The translations under genes were made by a program, and so were the position numbers. From Crocinitomicaceae bacterium (lineage in GTDB: Bacteria > Bacteroidota > Bacteroidia > Flavobacteriales_D > Crocinitomicaceae): 64,000 bases of DNA. The notes below the pieces were generated by a model that saw nothing but the letters and a program-made list of their open reading frames with translations, did not search any database and was not told where the DNA came from. Position 1 is the first letter of the stretch. Every line of letters starts with the position of its first letter. The stretch covers positions 62,001-126,000 of the forward strand of contig JAIOZF010000001.1 in the NCBI GenBank assembly GCA_021740745.1, in the 5' to 3' direction. This document shows, in pieces, positions 45,033 to 56,002 of the stretch.

Positions 45033-47720
45033 TTATAATTTTGTAATTCTTCTCACGGTTTGAGCAGAATTTGTGATCAATTTAACCTGATACATTCCTT
45101 GAGAAAGATTGCTCATATTAAATGAAACAACTGCATTTTCCTTGTTGTCGCCAGTCATTAATAATTTACCTGCAAGGTCATATATTTCAATGTCTACATT
45201 TTCATTACCAATAGAAGTTAAATCCACCATCAATGAAGAGGAGAATGGGTTCGGATAAACCGTAACCGCATTGAACATTTCAGCTTCGCCAATTCCTAAA
45301 TCATTTTGATAGGTAACAGTTACTTGACATGTCTGTGTGTTACCACATTGGTCAACCGCCGTTATTGTTACCACGTTCGCACCGCTTACTAATGCTGAAC
45401 CAATAGCAGGAGATTGTGAGCCTGTTACAACCGTACTAGAACATGTTGTAGAAGCAGTAGCGAAAGCAACCATATTTGGCATTGTTGTGCCACCGGTTGA
45501 AGCAACGATTGTTTGGTTCCCTCCACAAGACAAAGTTAATGTCGAAGCTGGCGCATTTTGAATTAACACTGAATAATCTTCTACTTCACCAAATGAAGAT
45601 GTTCCGCAAGGATTAATTGCACCGTCAGGAGAGTAAGAAATTCGAGCACGCATTTTCAAAGTACCAAGTGTTGCGGTCATCGGTACAGTAAATGTAAATA
45701 CTGGAGACCAACCTGCAGCAACTAATACATAACCAACTTGTTCACCAGCATCTACAAAATCGTTGTCATTATTCCAGTCAATCCAAACAGCTATTTCGTC
45801 ATTTGTGTATGCAGTGTTTGCAGTAGCACCTACAGAAGGTGTTACCGTCACAGAATACTGTGCGCCTCTATTTAAAGTAGTTGACTGAGAAGTGTAATTG
45901 CCATAATTCGTACATACTGTTGTATTGTTAATTGTACTCAAGGTAACATTACTAATAAATTCATCACACGTTGTAGAAGTACCAGCACATGGGCCGGTTA
46001 CAACAGCAACAGTAATGTAATTTGTTTTTGTTTCGGTATCAGAACCTTGTGCATTAGTAGCAACCAATGTTATTGTATATTGACCAACTGTATTGAAGGT
46101 GATTTGTGGATTCTGAGTAGAAGCAGAAGATCCACCTGAATAAGCCCAACCTGTTGCTGGTGAAACTGACCAAGCCCAAGATGTTGGAACACCTGTGCTT
46201 TGATCTGTAAAACTTACCACCGCTCCAGGAGCTACATTTGTTTGATTGGCAACAAAATTTGCAACTGGTGCAACTGGTGTCGTTGGCGTGCATGGATTAG
46301 CTGATCCTAATAAAAGAAGTGTTCCTGTATTAGCAGGGTCTAAGTGTGTTTTCAATTGTTCGTTCGCTGGAGTGCCATTACTAGTCCAGTGAAATGACAT
46401 TTTTCCATAAAAATCTGGAGAAGTAAGTGCGGTGCAATAAGAAGAGCCTCCAGTCAATGTTCCTATGATAACAGAGTTGCCACCGTTTGTTTTGAAGATT
46501 GGAGACCCAGAAGAACCGCCTTCAGTTACACCATGTCCGTTTGAATTTGCTGACCATGAAACTCTCCAGTGAGATTGCAATCCATTTCCATTCCAACCAG
46601 CTGTTACTAGATTTGATGAAAAAGTTGAGATTTTCTTAATATCTCCAGCAGGATGATGAATACTTGATCCAGTATTTGTTACCGTATTATTTGCATCCCA
46701 ACCATTCCAATATGCATTGAAATTTGCAGTTTTTAGCGTAGTGATTGTTGTCGCTTGATTTGCTAATGTTCCCATCTGAAGTAATAAGAAATCTGATCCA
46801 CTTGTTCCACCACCATCATTTGAACTTGATAACTTTACAGAACCTGTGATAAAATAATCATCGAGCGTTCCAGCTGTGCCAGGATTCGTACAATTTGGTG
46901 ATTCGTATTTAAAGTAAAATCTCCATTGGTTCAAATTTGCCGTTGTTGCATTAACACCACAATGCAAAGCTGTCAGCATTAAAGGCTTACAATCTTGTGC
47001 AACATTGTTTACCAAAGAGCCTGTGCACCATCCAGCGCCACCACCTTCAACAACATAAATTCGAGCAACACCTCTTTTTTCATCTTGCCAAGTGTCACCT
47101 ACAGGAGAACAGTTAACATTTACCTCACAGGCTTCCGATTCGTTAATTTTTTGAATCATTGGATTTCCAGTAGAACGGTAATTATAAATGATGCCATTGA
47201 TGAAAATTTCTGACGGACGAGAACCAAAAGGTTCTGTTAATGTCAATACTAGCTCATCACCAAAACACAAAGCCGCGTTTTGATAAAAATGGTCTAGCAT
47301 ATCAGCAGCTGTCATTGGGCGGTGACGCAAAACCCCAGACATATCGGTGATTGTCAACGATGAGTTGTCATACATTTTAAATGTTTCGAACAAGAAGCTC
47401 AAGGCTTCTGCTCCAGGAGACTTGACCTTTAATTGCCACGTTTTGTCACCATTTGGTAACGTTTTCCAAAGACCAGAATTATCAGTAGTGATATTCGTAA
47501 ATTGTGTTACACCAATTCGATATAATTGACCATTTCTGTCTCTTTGTTCGTCTTCTAAGCGAATTTGATCTAGATTTGGGGCTGCAAGAAACGTTTCAGG
47601 AACATTTTTGTCTAAAACGACATTCGCCGCTACAACAGGTACTTTGCCCGAAACATTCTGAGCAAAGGATGCAGTAAACAAAAGGGCTGCAGCTCCGAAA
47701 GAAAGTAAAATTTTTTTCAT
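45033..47720 (-). CDS. T9SS-secreted trypsin-like (lysyl-endopeptidase-type) protease with PKD domain
   Basis: 'WCTGSLVNN', 'LTALHCG', 'VTEGGSSGSPIFKTNG'; PKD 'PVANFVANQTNVAPGAVVSFTDQSTGVPTSWAWS'; C-terminal sorting domain. Confidence 0.88.
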   Translation of the reverse strand: MKKILLSFGAAALLFTASFAQNVSGKVPVVAANVVLDKNVPETFLAAPNLDQIRLEDEQRDRNGQLYRIGVTQFTNITTDNSGLWKTLPNGDKTWQLKVKSPGAEALSFLFETFKMYDNSSLTITDMSGVLRHRPMTAADMLDHFYQNAALCFGDELVLTLTEPFGSRPSEIFINGIIYNYRSTGNPMIQKINESEACEVNVNCSPVGDTWQDEKRGVARIYVVEGGGAGWCTGSLVNNVAQDCKPLMLTALHCGVNATTANLNQWRFYFKYESPNCTNPGTAGTLDDYFITGSVKLSSSNDGGGTSGSDFLLLQMGTLANQATTITTLKTANFNAYWNGWDANNTVTNTGSSIHHPAGDIKKISTFSSNLVTAGWNGNGLQSHWRVSWSANSNGHGVTEGGSSGSPIFKTNGGNSVIIGTLTGGSSYCTALTSPDFYGKMSFHWTSNGTPANEQLKTHLDPANTGTLLLLGSANPCTPTTPVAPVANFVANQTNVAPGAVVSFTDQSTGVPTSWAWSVSPATGWAYSGGSSASTQNPQITFNTVGQYTITLVATNAQGSDTETKTNYITVAVVTGPCAGTSTTCDEFISNVTLSTINNTTVCTNYGNYTSQSTTLNRGAQYSVTVTPSVGATANTAYTNDEIAVWIDWNNDNDFVDAGEQVGYVLVAAGWSPVFTFTVPMTATLGTLKMRARISYSPDGAINPCGTSSFGEVEDYSVLIQNAPASTLTLSCGGNQTIVASTGGTTMPNMVAFATASTTCSSTVVTGSQSPAIGSALVSGANVVTITAVDQCGNTQTCQVTVTYQNDLGIGEAEMFNAVTVYPNPFSSSLMVDLTSIGNENVDIEIYDLAGKLLMTGDNKENAVVSFNMSNLSQGMYQVKLITNSAQTVRRITKL

Positions 47721-47791
47721 AGTTAAAATTCTAGTTATAAGTAGTTTTTACAGTTTGTACAAATATATAACTTTACACGAAAAAATAAAAA

Positions 47792-48484
47792 ATGATAAAA
47801 ATTTGTGTAGTTGAAGATGAACGAAGTTTAAGCGATATGATTCGCATGAACTTGGAGATGGAAGGCTATACAGTTGAAATATTCAATGATGGTCAAGCAG
47901 CCTTTGATAAAGCTCAGGAAATTGGTCAATTCAATTTAGTTTTGCTCGACGTCATGCTTCCAAAGGTTAGTGGACTTGATATCTGCGATGAAATTCGCAA
48001 AACAAGTAAAGTTCCAATTTTATTTTTATCAGCAAAAGGAACAACATCCGACAAAATTGCTGGACTAAAAAAAGGCGGAAATGACTACCTAAGTAAACCT
48101 TTTGATTTAGAAGAATTATTGTTGCGAGTTCAAATTCTACTGCAAACTGCTTCTCCCCTTAATGCAACAACAGAAACCGCATTGGTCATCGGGAACAAAA
48201 CCGTTGATTATACTAATTTTGAAGTAGAGGATAAAAACACTGGTGAAACATTACGTCTTTCCAAACGAGAAATAGATTTATTGCAGTTCTTTGCAGAAAA
48301 TGAAGGGCGTGTAGTTTCCCGAGATGAAATTCTTGACAAAATCTGGGGGAAGGAACAATTTCCAACCACACGCACCATTGACAACTATATTTTATCCTTC
48401 CGTAAACTTTTTGAAGAAGATCCTAAAAATCCGCACTACTTTCATTCGATCCGCTCTGTAGGGTATAAATTCACGAATGATTAA
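47792..48484 (+). CDS. OmpR/PhoB-family response regulator
   Basis: 'VEDERSLSDMIRMNLEMEGY', 'LVLLDVMLPKVSG', 'SKREIDLLQFFAENEGRVVSRDEILDKIWG'. Confidence 0.95.
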   Translation: MIKICVVEDERSLSDMIRMNLEMEGYTVEIFNDGQAAFDKAQEIGQFNLVLLDVMLPKVSGLDICDEIRKTSKVPILFLSAKGTTSDKIAGLKKGGNDYLSKPFDLEELLLRVQILLQTASPLNATTETALVIGNKTVDYTNFEVEDKNTGETLRLSKREIDLLQFFAENEGRVVSRDEILDKIWGKEQFPTTRTIDNYILSFRKLFEEDPKNPHYFHSIRSVGYKFTND

Positions 48485-48515
48485 AAAGAAGTTAGAAGTA
48501 TTAACTTTGCATGCT

Positions 48516-48956
48516 ATGGAGAAACAACAAACGGAGCAAGAAAAACAATTACGTTACGATTCTGCTTATTTAAAAATGGCTGAATCTTGGTCAAAATTAT
48601 CACATTGCAAGCGCAAACAAGTTGGTGCTATTATCGTTAAAGATGAAATGATCATTTCGGACGGGTACAATGGAACGCCTGCTGGATTTGACAACTGCTG
48701 TGAAGACGATGATGGAAATACACATTGGTATGTTTTACATGCTGAAGCGAATGCCATTTTAAAGGTTTCAAAATCAACAAATAATAGCAAGGGAGCGACC
48801 TTGTATTTGACACTTTCTCCCTGTAAAGATTGTAGCAAACTAATTTTGCAGTCAGGAATTAAACGCGTGGTTTATATGAATTCATATAAAGATACAGAGG
48901 GAATCGATTTCTTAGTTGACGCAGGAATAGAAACACAACAAATTGATATAATTTAA
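48516..48956 (+). CDS. dCMP deaminase family protein
   Basis: 'KRKQVGAIIVKDEMIISDGYNGTPAGFDN', 'LHAEANAIL', 'LYLTLSPCKDCSKLI'; start at internal Met preferred. Confidence 0.9.
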   Translation: MEKQQTEQEKQLRYDSAYLKMAESWSKLSHCKRKQVGAIIVKDEMIISDGYNGTPAGFDNCCEDDDGNTHWYVLHAEANAILKVSKSTNNSKGATLYLTLSPCKDCSKLILQSGIKRVVYMNSYKDTEGIDFLVDAGIETQQIDII

Positions 48957-48957
48957 G

Positions 48958-50544
48958 ATGAGTAAATCAAATAGAGCCTATTTATTGCCAACCATTTTTG
49001 CTGCATGTATTGCAGTAGGAATTCTAATTGGAAATTTATTTGCGGCTAAAGACAATTCTTTTTCGGCTAGTGCTGGGAGTGAAAAATACCAAAAGATTCA
49101 AGACATTATCGACATTATTGATCGCAAATATGTTGATACAGTCAATGGGGAAAACCTATTTGAGCAAACGATTGCTGATATGTTGCATAAATTGGATCCA
49201 CACAGCAATTATATTCCCGCTCGTGACTTAGCGCGCATCAATGAGTCGATTAGTGGACAATTTGGTGGCGTTGGAATTCGCTTTTTCATTATTCGAGATA
49301 CGATTTGTGTCACAAATGTAGTGCAAGGCTCTCCTGCTGATTTTGTAGGTGTAAAGGCAGGCGATAAAATCATTGAAATTGATGGTAAAAAAGTCGCTAA
49401 AAAGAAAATTACCAATGAAAAAGTGATGAGTTCACTTAAGGGGAAACCTCAAACTGCTGTTAGCGTTCGACTTTTACGCGATGGAAAAATTATTAATAAA
49501 CGAATTGTTCGTGATTTCATTCCAATCTATTCGGTTGTTGCTGCTTACATGGTCGATAAAGAAACAGGCTATTTGAAAATTGAAGAATTTTCTATGACAA
49601 CAGCTGAAGAATTCCGTAAAGCCGCACTTTGGTTGAAGCAAAAAGGAATGAAAAAAATGATTTTGGATCTGCGCAATAATGGTGGTGGTGTTTTAACTTC
49701 AGCTACAGATATTGCCGATGAGTTTTTAGAAGCAAATATTCCAATTGTAAAAACTAAAGGTGAGCATACAGGTTCACAAACCTACCGTGCTACAGCTAAA
49801 GGGATTTTACATTCGACGCAAGTAGCAGTGTTAATCAATTCCTACTCAGCATCAGCAAGTGAAATTTTAGCAGGAGCATTGCAAGACAACGACCGAGGCA
49901 TTATTATTGGCCGACGTTCATTTGGAAAAGGATTAGTTCAAGAAGATGTCAATCTTAGAGATGGAAGTAACTTACGATTAACGGTTGCACGTTATTATAC
50001 TCCAACTGGAAGATGTATTCAAAAACCTTACACAGAAGATTTTGAAGATTATTACAAGGATCAAATGGATCGCTATGACAACGGTGAATTGTACAAACCA
50101 GATAGCACATTGTTTGTTGATTCCTTAAAATACAAAACACCAAAAGGAAAAATCGTATACGGTGGTGGCGGAATCATGCCAGACATCTTCGTTGCTTTTG
50201 ATTCAACAGGAAATAGCTGGTACTACTCAGATTTGCGTTTTTCTTCTGCCTTCCAAGCTTTTGCTTTTGATTATATTGCTGATAAACGATTCAACTGGAA
50301 ATCAGCTGCTCTATTTGAGAAAGACTTTAAAGTAACGGATGAATTACTAGAGCGTTTCGTGAAGTTTGCCGACAAGGAAATGAAGGTTAAAATCGACCGA
50401 GCTGGGTTGAAACATAGTAAGGTGTTGATTGCACAAAATTTAAAGGCAGAAATCGCCCGTCAAATATGGTTGGAAGATGGATATTATCTGGTTTTTAACA
50501 AAACAGATAAAGAAGTGCAACGCGCAATAAAAGAAATTAAGTAG
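48958..50544 (+). CDS. S41-family C-terminal processing peptidase
   Basis: PDZ 'GSPADFVGVKAGDKIIEIDGKKV'; 'MILDLRNNGGGVLTSATDIADEF', 'INSYSASASEILAGALQDNDRG'. Confidence 0.94.
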   Translation: MSKSNRAYLLPTIFAACIAVGILIGNLFAAKDNSFSASAGSEKYQKIQDIIDIIDRKYVDTVNGENLFEQTIADMLHKLDPHSNYIPARDLARINESISGQFGGVGIRFFIIRDTICVTNVVQGSPADFVGVKAGDKIIEIDGKKVAKKKITNEKVMSSLKGKPQTAVSVRLLRDGKIINKRIVRDFIPIYSVVAAYMVDKETGYLKIEEFSMTTAEEFRKAALWLKQKGMKKMILDLRNNGGGVLTSATDIADEFLEANIPIVKTKGEHTGSQTYRATAKGILHSTQVAVLINSYSASASEILAGALQDNDRGIIIGRRSFGKGLVQEDVNLRDGSNLRLTVARYYTPTGRCIQKPYTEDFEDYYKDQMDRYDNGELYKPDSTLFVDSLKYKTPKGKIVYGGGGIMPDIFVAFDSTGNSWYYSDLRFSSAFQAFAFDYIADKRFNWKSAALFEKDFKVTDELLERFVKFADKEMKVKIDRAGLKHSKVLIAQNLKAEIARQIWLEDGYYLVFNKTDKEVQRAIKEIK

Positions 50545-50561
50545 TTCGAAATTCAGATGCT

Positions 50562-52136
50562 ATGAAGTTCATCCCTCTATCTGAGCTGAAACAACTCACC
50601 GCTGCATATGGAAATGTGTTGGAGGAAGATGGGAAAATGAACATTATTGAACATTACACTGCTCAACAAAATGATAACGGAACGTATTCGTCCATCGAGA
50701 TTGTTGAATTAGTGCGCTCACTCACGGCCGAAAAAATCGTTTTTTACGGTTGGATAGATCAGAATAACGATTTGGTTCAACTGCTAAAAGGAAAACTTCC
50801 AACTAAGGAATTTAAAGACAGTTATTTTTGGTTGGAACATTCTCTTTTTACCAATTTCAGTGCTTTTCTGACTCCTTTTTTGGTTAAAACCTGTTTAACA
50901 TTCAGAGATGAGCAAAGTTTGTTACACCTTGAACGTTTATTTTCTTTCTTGCCCTTGATGCGAATTGATGAACGAATGGTCGCAGAACAAGAATTGTTCA
51001 AAAACATTGATTCTTTAACCAAAGAACTATTCGTTCTGTCAGATAAAGCAAGAAATGAAAACGAACTACTTTCCTTAACCGAGCAAATTTGTAGTACTGA
51101 AATAATTGCTGTCATCAATCATTTATCTCGTTCATCCTATCATTTAAAAGTTGGATATATTGATAAGGTGTTGAATTTGTTTGACCATCCTCATTGCACG
51201 CCTCGTTTGGGCTATCGAATTGTGACAAAGCTTCATGCACTCGATTTAAACCCAGAGCACCAAGCGAAATTAAAGAATATCGAAGCTGAATTAAAAAGTG
51301 GCCAACTTTTACAAGGTAAAATAAAACCAAAACGCAGAGTTAATTACCGACAAATTGTCTCGTTAACGGTATTAGTTGGTTTAATTTTTCTAGCATATAC
51401 TGTATTTAATACGAAAACTGAAGTCCCCAATAATGACGATTTAAATACGGCTTCTTCCTTCGAAAAATTCACTAAAGAAGAACGCATGCAGCTGGATTCA
51501 TTACTTCGTTCAACAAGAGGCTCGATTGATGAAAATCAAGACGACCGTGATAAATACTTGTGGTCACAGGGAAATGGAACTAGTTTAACACTTCGTTCAT
51601 CTTTACAAAATAATCGAATGGAGGAATTATATGCCGACTGGCTGATAGATGGCATGTTGCATGAAAATGGCGCTTATGATTCTTGTGGAACGGCGAAAAA
51701 TAACGCAACAAAATTCCTTTTTCCGGGTGTCAAAAATGCAAGTGAATTGATTGGCAAAGAAGATGTTTACATTCAGAACAACTCTGAATACAGTGTTTAT
51801 GTCTTCATTTTTGATGATTATAAGAATGGAATGGTTTACTCACAACTCTTTAAAAAGAGTGAAACGATTCATCTAAAATTGACCACAGGAAACAATTTAT
51901 TATTTGTTGCCGGAAAAAACATGGTTAAATATACTGTACCTAAAAATGCGAGTAATGTTCCTTCTCAGCGCTTTGATCACCATTTTTGCGAAGTAGATGA
52001 TAACTTTAAAGAATCTTTAAATACCATTTATAAATTGGCAAAACCAAAAAGGGGTCAAAACAAGTTGATGCTTTCTGGGGACAGTACAAATTATTTCGTT
52101 GTTGCTGATCTCTATGGAATTCTTGAAACCAATTAG
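50562..52136 (+). CDS. Hypothetical protein with single TM
   Basis: 524 aa, TM 'IVSLTVLVGLIFLAYTVF'. Confidence 0.55.
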   Translation: MKFIPLSELKQLTAAYGNVLEEDGKMNIIEHYTAQQNDNGTYSSIEIVELVRSLTAEKIVFYGWIDQNNDLVQLLKGKLPTKEFKDSYFWLEHSLFTNFSAFLTPFLVKTCLTFRDEQSLLHLERLFSFLPLMRIDERMVAEQELFKNIDSLTKELFVLSDKARNENELLSLTEQICSTEIIAVINHLSRSSYHLKVGYIDKVLNLFDHPHCTPRLGYRIVTKLHALDLNPEHQAKLKNIEAELKSGQLLQGKIKPKRRVNYRQIVSLTVLVGLIFLAYTVFNTKTEVPNNDDLNTASSFEKFTKEERMQLDSLLRSTRGSIDENQDDRDKYLWSQGNGTSLTLRSSLQNNRMEELYADWLIDGMLHENGAYDSCGTAKNNATKFLFPGVKNASELIGKEDVYIQNNSEYSVYVFIFDDYKNGMVYSQLFKKSETIHLKLTTGNNLLFVAGKNMVKYTVPKNASNVPSQRFDHHFCEVDDNFKESLNTIYKLAKPKRGQNKLMLSGDSTNYFVVADLYGILETN

Positions 52137-52176
52137 TTAAAACTCATTATATTTAGCATTCTAAAAAAATCATACG

Positions 52177-53391
52177 ATGAAAAAAATTATCATTTCTCTG
52201 TCCTTTGTTAGTTTAAGCATATTCAGTATTGCACAATTCGGATATACTGCTCCCCCAAGCAATGCCGAAGGAAGTACATATCAGTTTACAAAAATTGCAA
52301 AGCTTGATGCTACACCAGTTGAAAGTCAAGGAATCACGGGAACATGTTGGAGTTTTTCAGCTTTATCATTTTTTGAATCAGAATTAATTCGTCAAGGAAA
52401 CCCTACACCTGATTTGTTATCCGAAATGTTCATTGTACGTAAGGCATACGAAAGTAAGGCTGAGAAATATGTGCGCATGGATGGAAAAATCAACTTCTCA
52501 GAAGGCGGAGCTTTTCATGATATTCCTTTTGTGATTCGCAATTACGGTATTGTTCCTAAAGAAGTTTATTCAGGATTGAACTATGGCTCTGCAACGCATG
52601 ATCACAGTGAATTGTTTAGTGTTTTGAATGGTGCCATGTCAGGATTATTAACGCACATGCAGGGAAGCAGAAATGGTTTAACACCATCTTGGTCAACAGC
52701 TATGAACGGAATTTTGGATGCATACTTAGGTAAAGATTTGAAAGAATTTGAATTCAAAGGAAAAAAATATACGCCTAAATCGTATGCTAAGGCAATCGGT
52801 TTAGATATGGACCAATACATTTCATTGACATCATTTACGAATCACGAAATGAATGCACGCTGTCAATTAGCGATTCCAGACAACTGGGCTTGGGGAGATA
52901 GCTACAATGTTAATTTAGAAGATTTATTTAGTGCTACCGAATACGCTTTGAAAAATGGATTTACTGTTGCATGGGGTGCGGATGTTTCTGAAAAAGGTTT
53001 CTCTTTCAAAAATGGATTAGCGATTGTTCCTGAAGATCCAACTACAATTGAAGTAAAAGGAAAAGACAATAAAAACTTCTCAGATGCTGGAGCGGATAAA
53101 AGTTCAAATGCCTTTCTAACGCCAGGTAAAGAAGTAGTGGTGACTCCTGAAATGCGTCAAGTTGGGTATGACAATAAAACAACAACAGATGATCATGGAA
53201 TGCACATTGTTGGTTTATTTAAAGATCAAAACGGGACAAAGTATTACTTGGTAAAGAACTCTTGGGGAACAAGCAATTACCCTGAAGGATATTTATATGT
53301 TTCCGAAGCTTATTTCAAGCTAAAAACCATCAATATTTACGTTCATAAGGAAGGCGTTTCACCTGCTATGAAAAAGAAACTTTCTTTATAA
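52177..53391 (+). CDS. C1-family (bleomycin hydrolase/PepC-like) cysteine peptidase
   Basis: 'PVESQGITGTCWSFSALSFFESEL', 'DDHGMHIVGLFKDQNGTKYYLVKNSWG'. Confidence 0.92.
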   Translation: MKKIIISLSFVSLSIFSIAQFGYTAPPSNAEGSTYQFTKIAKLDATPVESQGITGTCWSFSALSFFESELIRQGNPTPDLLSEMFIVRKAYESKAEKYVRMDGKINFSEGGAFHDIPFVIRNYGIVPKEVYSGLNYGSATHDHSELFSVLNGAMSGLLTHMQGSRNGLTPSWSTAMNGILDAYLGKDLKEFEFKGKKYTPKSYAKAIGLDMDQYISLTSFTNHEMNARCQLAIPDNWAWGDSYNVNLEDLFSATEYALKNGFTVAWGADVSEKGFSFKNGLAIVPEDPTTIEVKGKDNKNFSDAGADKSSNAFLTPGKEVVVTPEMRQVGYDNKTTTDDHGMHIVGLFKDQNGTKYYLVKNSWGTSNYPEGYLYVSEAYFKLKTINIYVHKEGVSPAMKKKLSL

Positions 53392-53463
53392 TAGATTGAA
53401 TTAAAGGTACTTATTTTTTGTTTCGACGTTTTTTTCCTACATTTGGCCATTCAAAACACATGA

Positions 53464-53757
53464 ATGGACAGATTAACTCCAGCAGAAGAGCAAGTGATGC
53501 TAAAATTATGGACACTCCAGCAAGGAAGTGTTCAAGAGATTGTTGATTTGTATGTTTTGCCTAAACCGGCTTACAATACAACATCAACTATTGTCCGAAT
53601 ATTAGAGCGAAAAAAATTCATCAAACATAAATCTGTTGGGCGTGGATACATCTATTCACCAAAAATTTCTAGAGAAAAATACCGTGAATATTTAATAGAT
53701 CACCTCCTTAAAAATTACTTCGATGATGACAAGGTGGAGTTCAAGAAAATGATTTAA
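53464..53757 (+). CDS. BlaI/MecI/CopY-family repressor
   Basis: 'LTPAEEQVMLKLWTLQQGSVQEIVDLY..PAYNTTSTIVRILERKKFIKHKSVGRGYIYSPKISREKYREYLI'. Confidence 0.92.
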   Translation: MDRLTPAEEQVMLKLWTLQQGSVQEIVDLYVLPKPAYNTTSTIVRILERKKFIKHKSVGRGYIYSPKISREKYREYLIDHLLKNYFDDDKVEFKKMI

Positions 53758-54833
53758 TTACTCGTTTTTTGATTCCGTGTTATTAAGGCATAAACGACAA
53801 AAGATGCCAGCCAATGTTCTCCCATATAGTCTCCGTCAACAATAAACGGTAAGGAATAAGCTAAATGGTAATCAGCCACTTTTTCAAGGTGAGCTAAGCG
53901 TTTATCACTCGACGCAATTTGATATAAACACCATGATCTACTGAAATTTAATCCATCCAAATGCACCAATTTACCATCCGTTCGATCACTTACCTTCCCT
54001 GGTTCCAATTTAAATGAACGCTTATAAAGTTGGGGAAGAAACTGTTTGAGCCATTTCGAATAGTCCTTCGCATTTAAAACGCGCTGCATCAATTCTGCTT
54101 CTTCAAAAGCTGGTGACAGAAAATCATACCCACTCGGTTCAAATGTTAAGGGATAATTTCTATCCGATAAGTAAAACTCTTTCGCACGTTTTTCGATTAA
54201 TAATTGAAAGGATGTATCATTGATTGATTGCGCATAATCGTGGGCAAAGGATAAACCAAAAGCCGTGTTAACATGCTCTCCGGTTCGAATGGCATATACT
54301 AATTTAGGTAAGTAAACTTTGTATTTCGACACAATCAAATCAGTCAGAGGTTGTAAGTTTTCCTTCCAAATCTTAGCATCTTTATCATCCCATGAATTCA
54401 ATTCTTCTTGCAATTTCAGTAACCAAGCCCAACCATATGTCCGCTCGAACGATTCGTTGAATTTTGTAGTAAAAAACTGGGTTTCTTGTAATATCTTAGC
54501 TTTTGTAAACTGCTCGTTAAGCTTCATTCGAATGGTATCGGCATTGGAAAGGTTGGGGAAACTTTTCAGTAAACGTACTAATAACCAGTGGCCGTGGACC
54601 GATGAATGCCAATCAAAACAACCATAAAATGTAGGGTGTAAATCTGATGGTTCCTTTAATTCTGCAGAAGAATTCAACACTTGTCCCAGTTTATTTGGAT
54701 ACTCTTGCTGCAAACACTTTAGGGGTAGTTGACTTAAATAATGTGCTTGTTGCTCACCTAATTCGATTTTACTTTGAGCCAATGACTTAAAGCCAAATGA
54801 CACAACAATCAAAAGCAGCATGAACTTTAACAT
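53754..54833 (-). CDS. DUF2891-family protein
   Basis: 'LHPTFYGCFDWHSSVHGHWLLVRLLKSFP', 'ERTYGWAWLLKLQEEL', 'HVNTAFGLSFAHDYA'. Confidence 0.85.
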   Translation of the reverse strand: MLKFMLLLIVVSFGFKSLAQSKIELGEQQAHYLSQLPLKCLQQEYPNKLGQVLNSSAELKEPSDLHPTFYGCFDWHSSVHGHWLLVRLLKSFPNLSNADTIRMKLNEQFTKAKILQETQFFTTKFNESFERTYGWAWLLKLQEELNSWDDKDAKIWKENLQPLTDLIVSKYKVYLPKLVYAIRTGEHVNTAFGLSFAHDYAQSINDTSFQLLIEKRAKEFYLSDRNYPLTFEPSGYDFLSPAFEEAELMQRVLNAKDYSKWLKQFLPQLYKRSFKLEPGKVSDRTDGKLVHLDGLNFSRSWCLYQIASSDKRLAHLEKVADYHLAYSLPFIVDGDYMGEHWLASFVVYALITRNQKTSN

Positions 54834-54835
54834 AC

Positions 54836-56002
54836 TTATGCCCTATTAAGAATCAAATTCATGGCAAATTCTCGAGCAATTCGATCACTCTCAACATAAT
54901 CTTCGTATTCGGGTTGTTGAATCGTTTCACAACCCAACATCGTTTTTTCGTTGATTTCAGCAATTTCCAAAAAGTCAATTTTATCTTCTAAGAATGCCGC
55001 AACAGCAATTTCATTGGCAGCGTTTAATAAACAAGCTGCTGTTCCTTTCATTTCCATTGCTTGGTAGGCCAAATCTAAATTTCTAAAAACAGAACGGTCA
55101 GGTTTTTCAAAGGTCAATTGAGGGTAATCCATGAAATTGAATCGTGGAAAATTTGTTTTAAATCGCTGCGGGAATGTCAATGCGAATTGAATGGGCAATT
55201 TCATATCAGGTAAACCCATTTGAGCCTTCATACTTCCATCTTCAAACTGCACCAATGAATGCACAATTGATTGCGGATGTACAATAACGTCAATTTGATC
55301 TGGTTGTAAATTAAACAACCACTTCGCCTCAATCACTTCCAATCCTTTGTTCATTAAACTCGCTGAATCGATAGTTATTTTTGCTCCCATCGTCCAATTT
55401 GGATGTTTCAATGCTTGCTCCTTTTTAACTGATTTTAATTGATCAAGTGTCCAACCTCTAAACGGTCCACCAGAAGCCGTCAAATAAATCTTTTCAATTT
55501 TATTGTGAAATTCTCCAACTAAGCATTGAAAAATTGCTGAATGTTCAGAATCAACAGGATAAATATTTACCCCATTTTCTTTTGCTCGTTTTGTGACCAA
55601 TTCTCCCGCCACTACCAGCGTTTCCTTGTTCGCAAGTGCAATTGTTTTCTTTGCGTCAATTGCTCGTAAGGTCGGTTTCAATCCAGCATAGCCAACCAGC
55701 GCAGTAAGAACAGTGTGCACTTCTGTTGATTCTACCACTTGACAGAGTGATTCTTCTCCGGTGTAAACATGAATCCCTTCATCGAAAAGTGCATCCTTTA
55801 CTTTTTGATATAATGATGTTTCAGAAATAACAACCGTATTCGGCTTGTATTTCAAGGCTTGTTCAATCAGCAAATCAGCATTTTTACCTGCTGTTATGAC
55901 TTGTAAATCAAAATATTCTGGATAGGCTTCAATTACTTCAAGTGCCTGTGTTCCGATAGATCCAGTTGATCCCAGAATTGCAATACCCTTTTTTTCACTC
56001 AT
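54836..56002 (-). CDS. dxr: 1-deoxy-D-xylulose-5-phosphate reductoisomerase
   Basis: 'IAILGSTGSIGTQALEVIEA', 'ALANKETLVVAGELV', 'PVDSEHSAIFQCL', 'LTASGGPFRGW'; start at internal Met. Confidence 0.96.
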   Translation of the reverse strand: MSEKKGIAILGSTGSIGTQALEVIEAYPEYFDLQVITAGKNADLLIEQALKYKPNTVVISETSLYQKVKDALFDEGIHVYTGEESLCQVVESTEVHTVLTALVGYAGLKPTLRAIDAKKTIALANKETLVVAGELVTKRAKENGVNIYPVDSEHSAIFQCLVGEFHNKIEKIYLTASGGPFRGWTLDQLKSVKKEQALKHPNWTMGAKITIDSASLMNKGLEVIEAKWLFNLQPDQIDVIVHPQSIVHSLVQFEDGSMKAQMGLPDMKLPIQFALTFPQRFKTNFPRFNFMDYPQLTFEKPDRSVFRNLDLAYQAMEMKGTAACLLNAANEIAVAAFLEDKIDFLEIAEINEKTMLGCETIQQPEYEDYVESDRIAREFAMNLILNRA

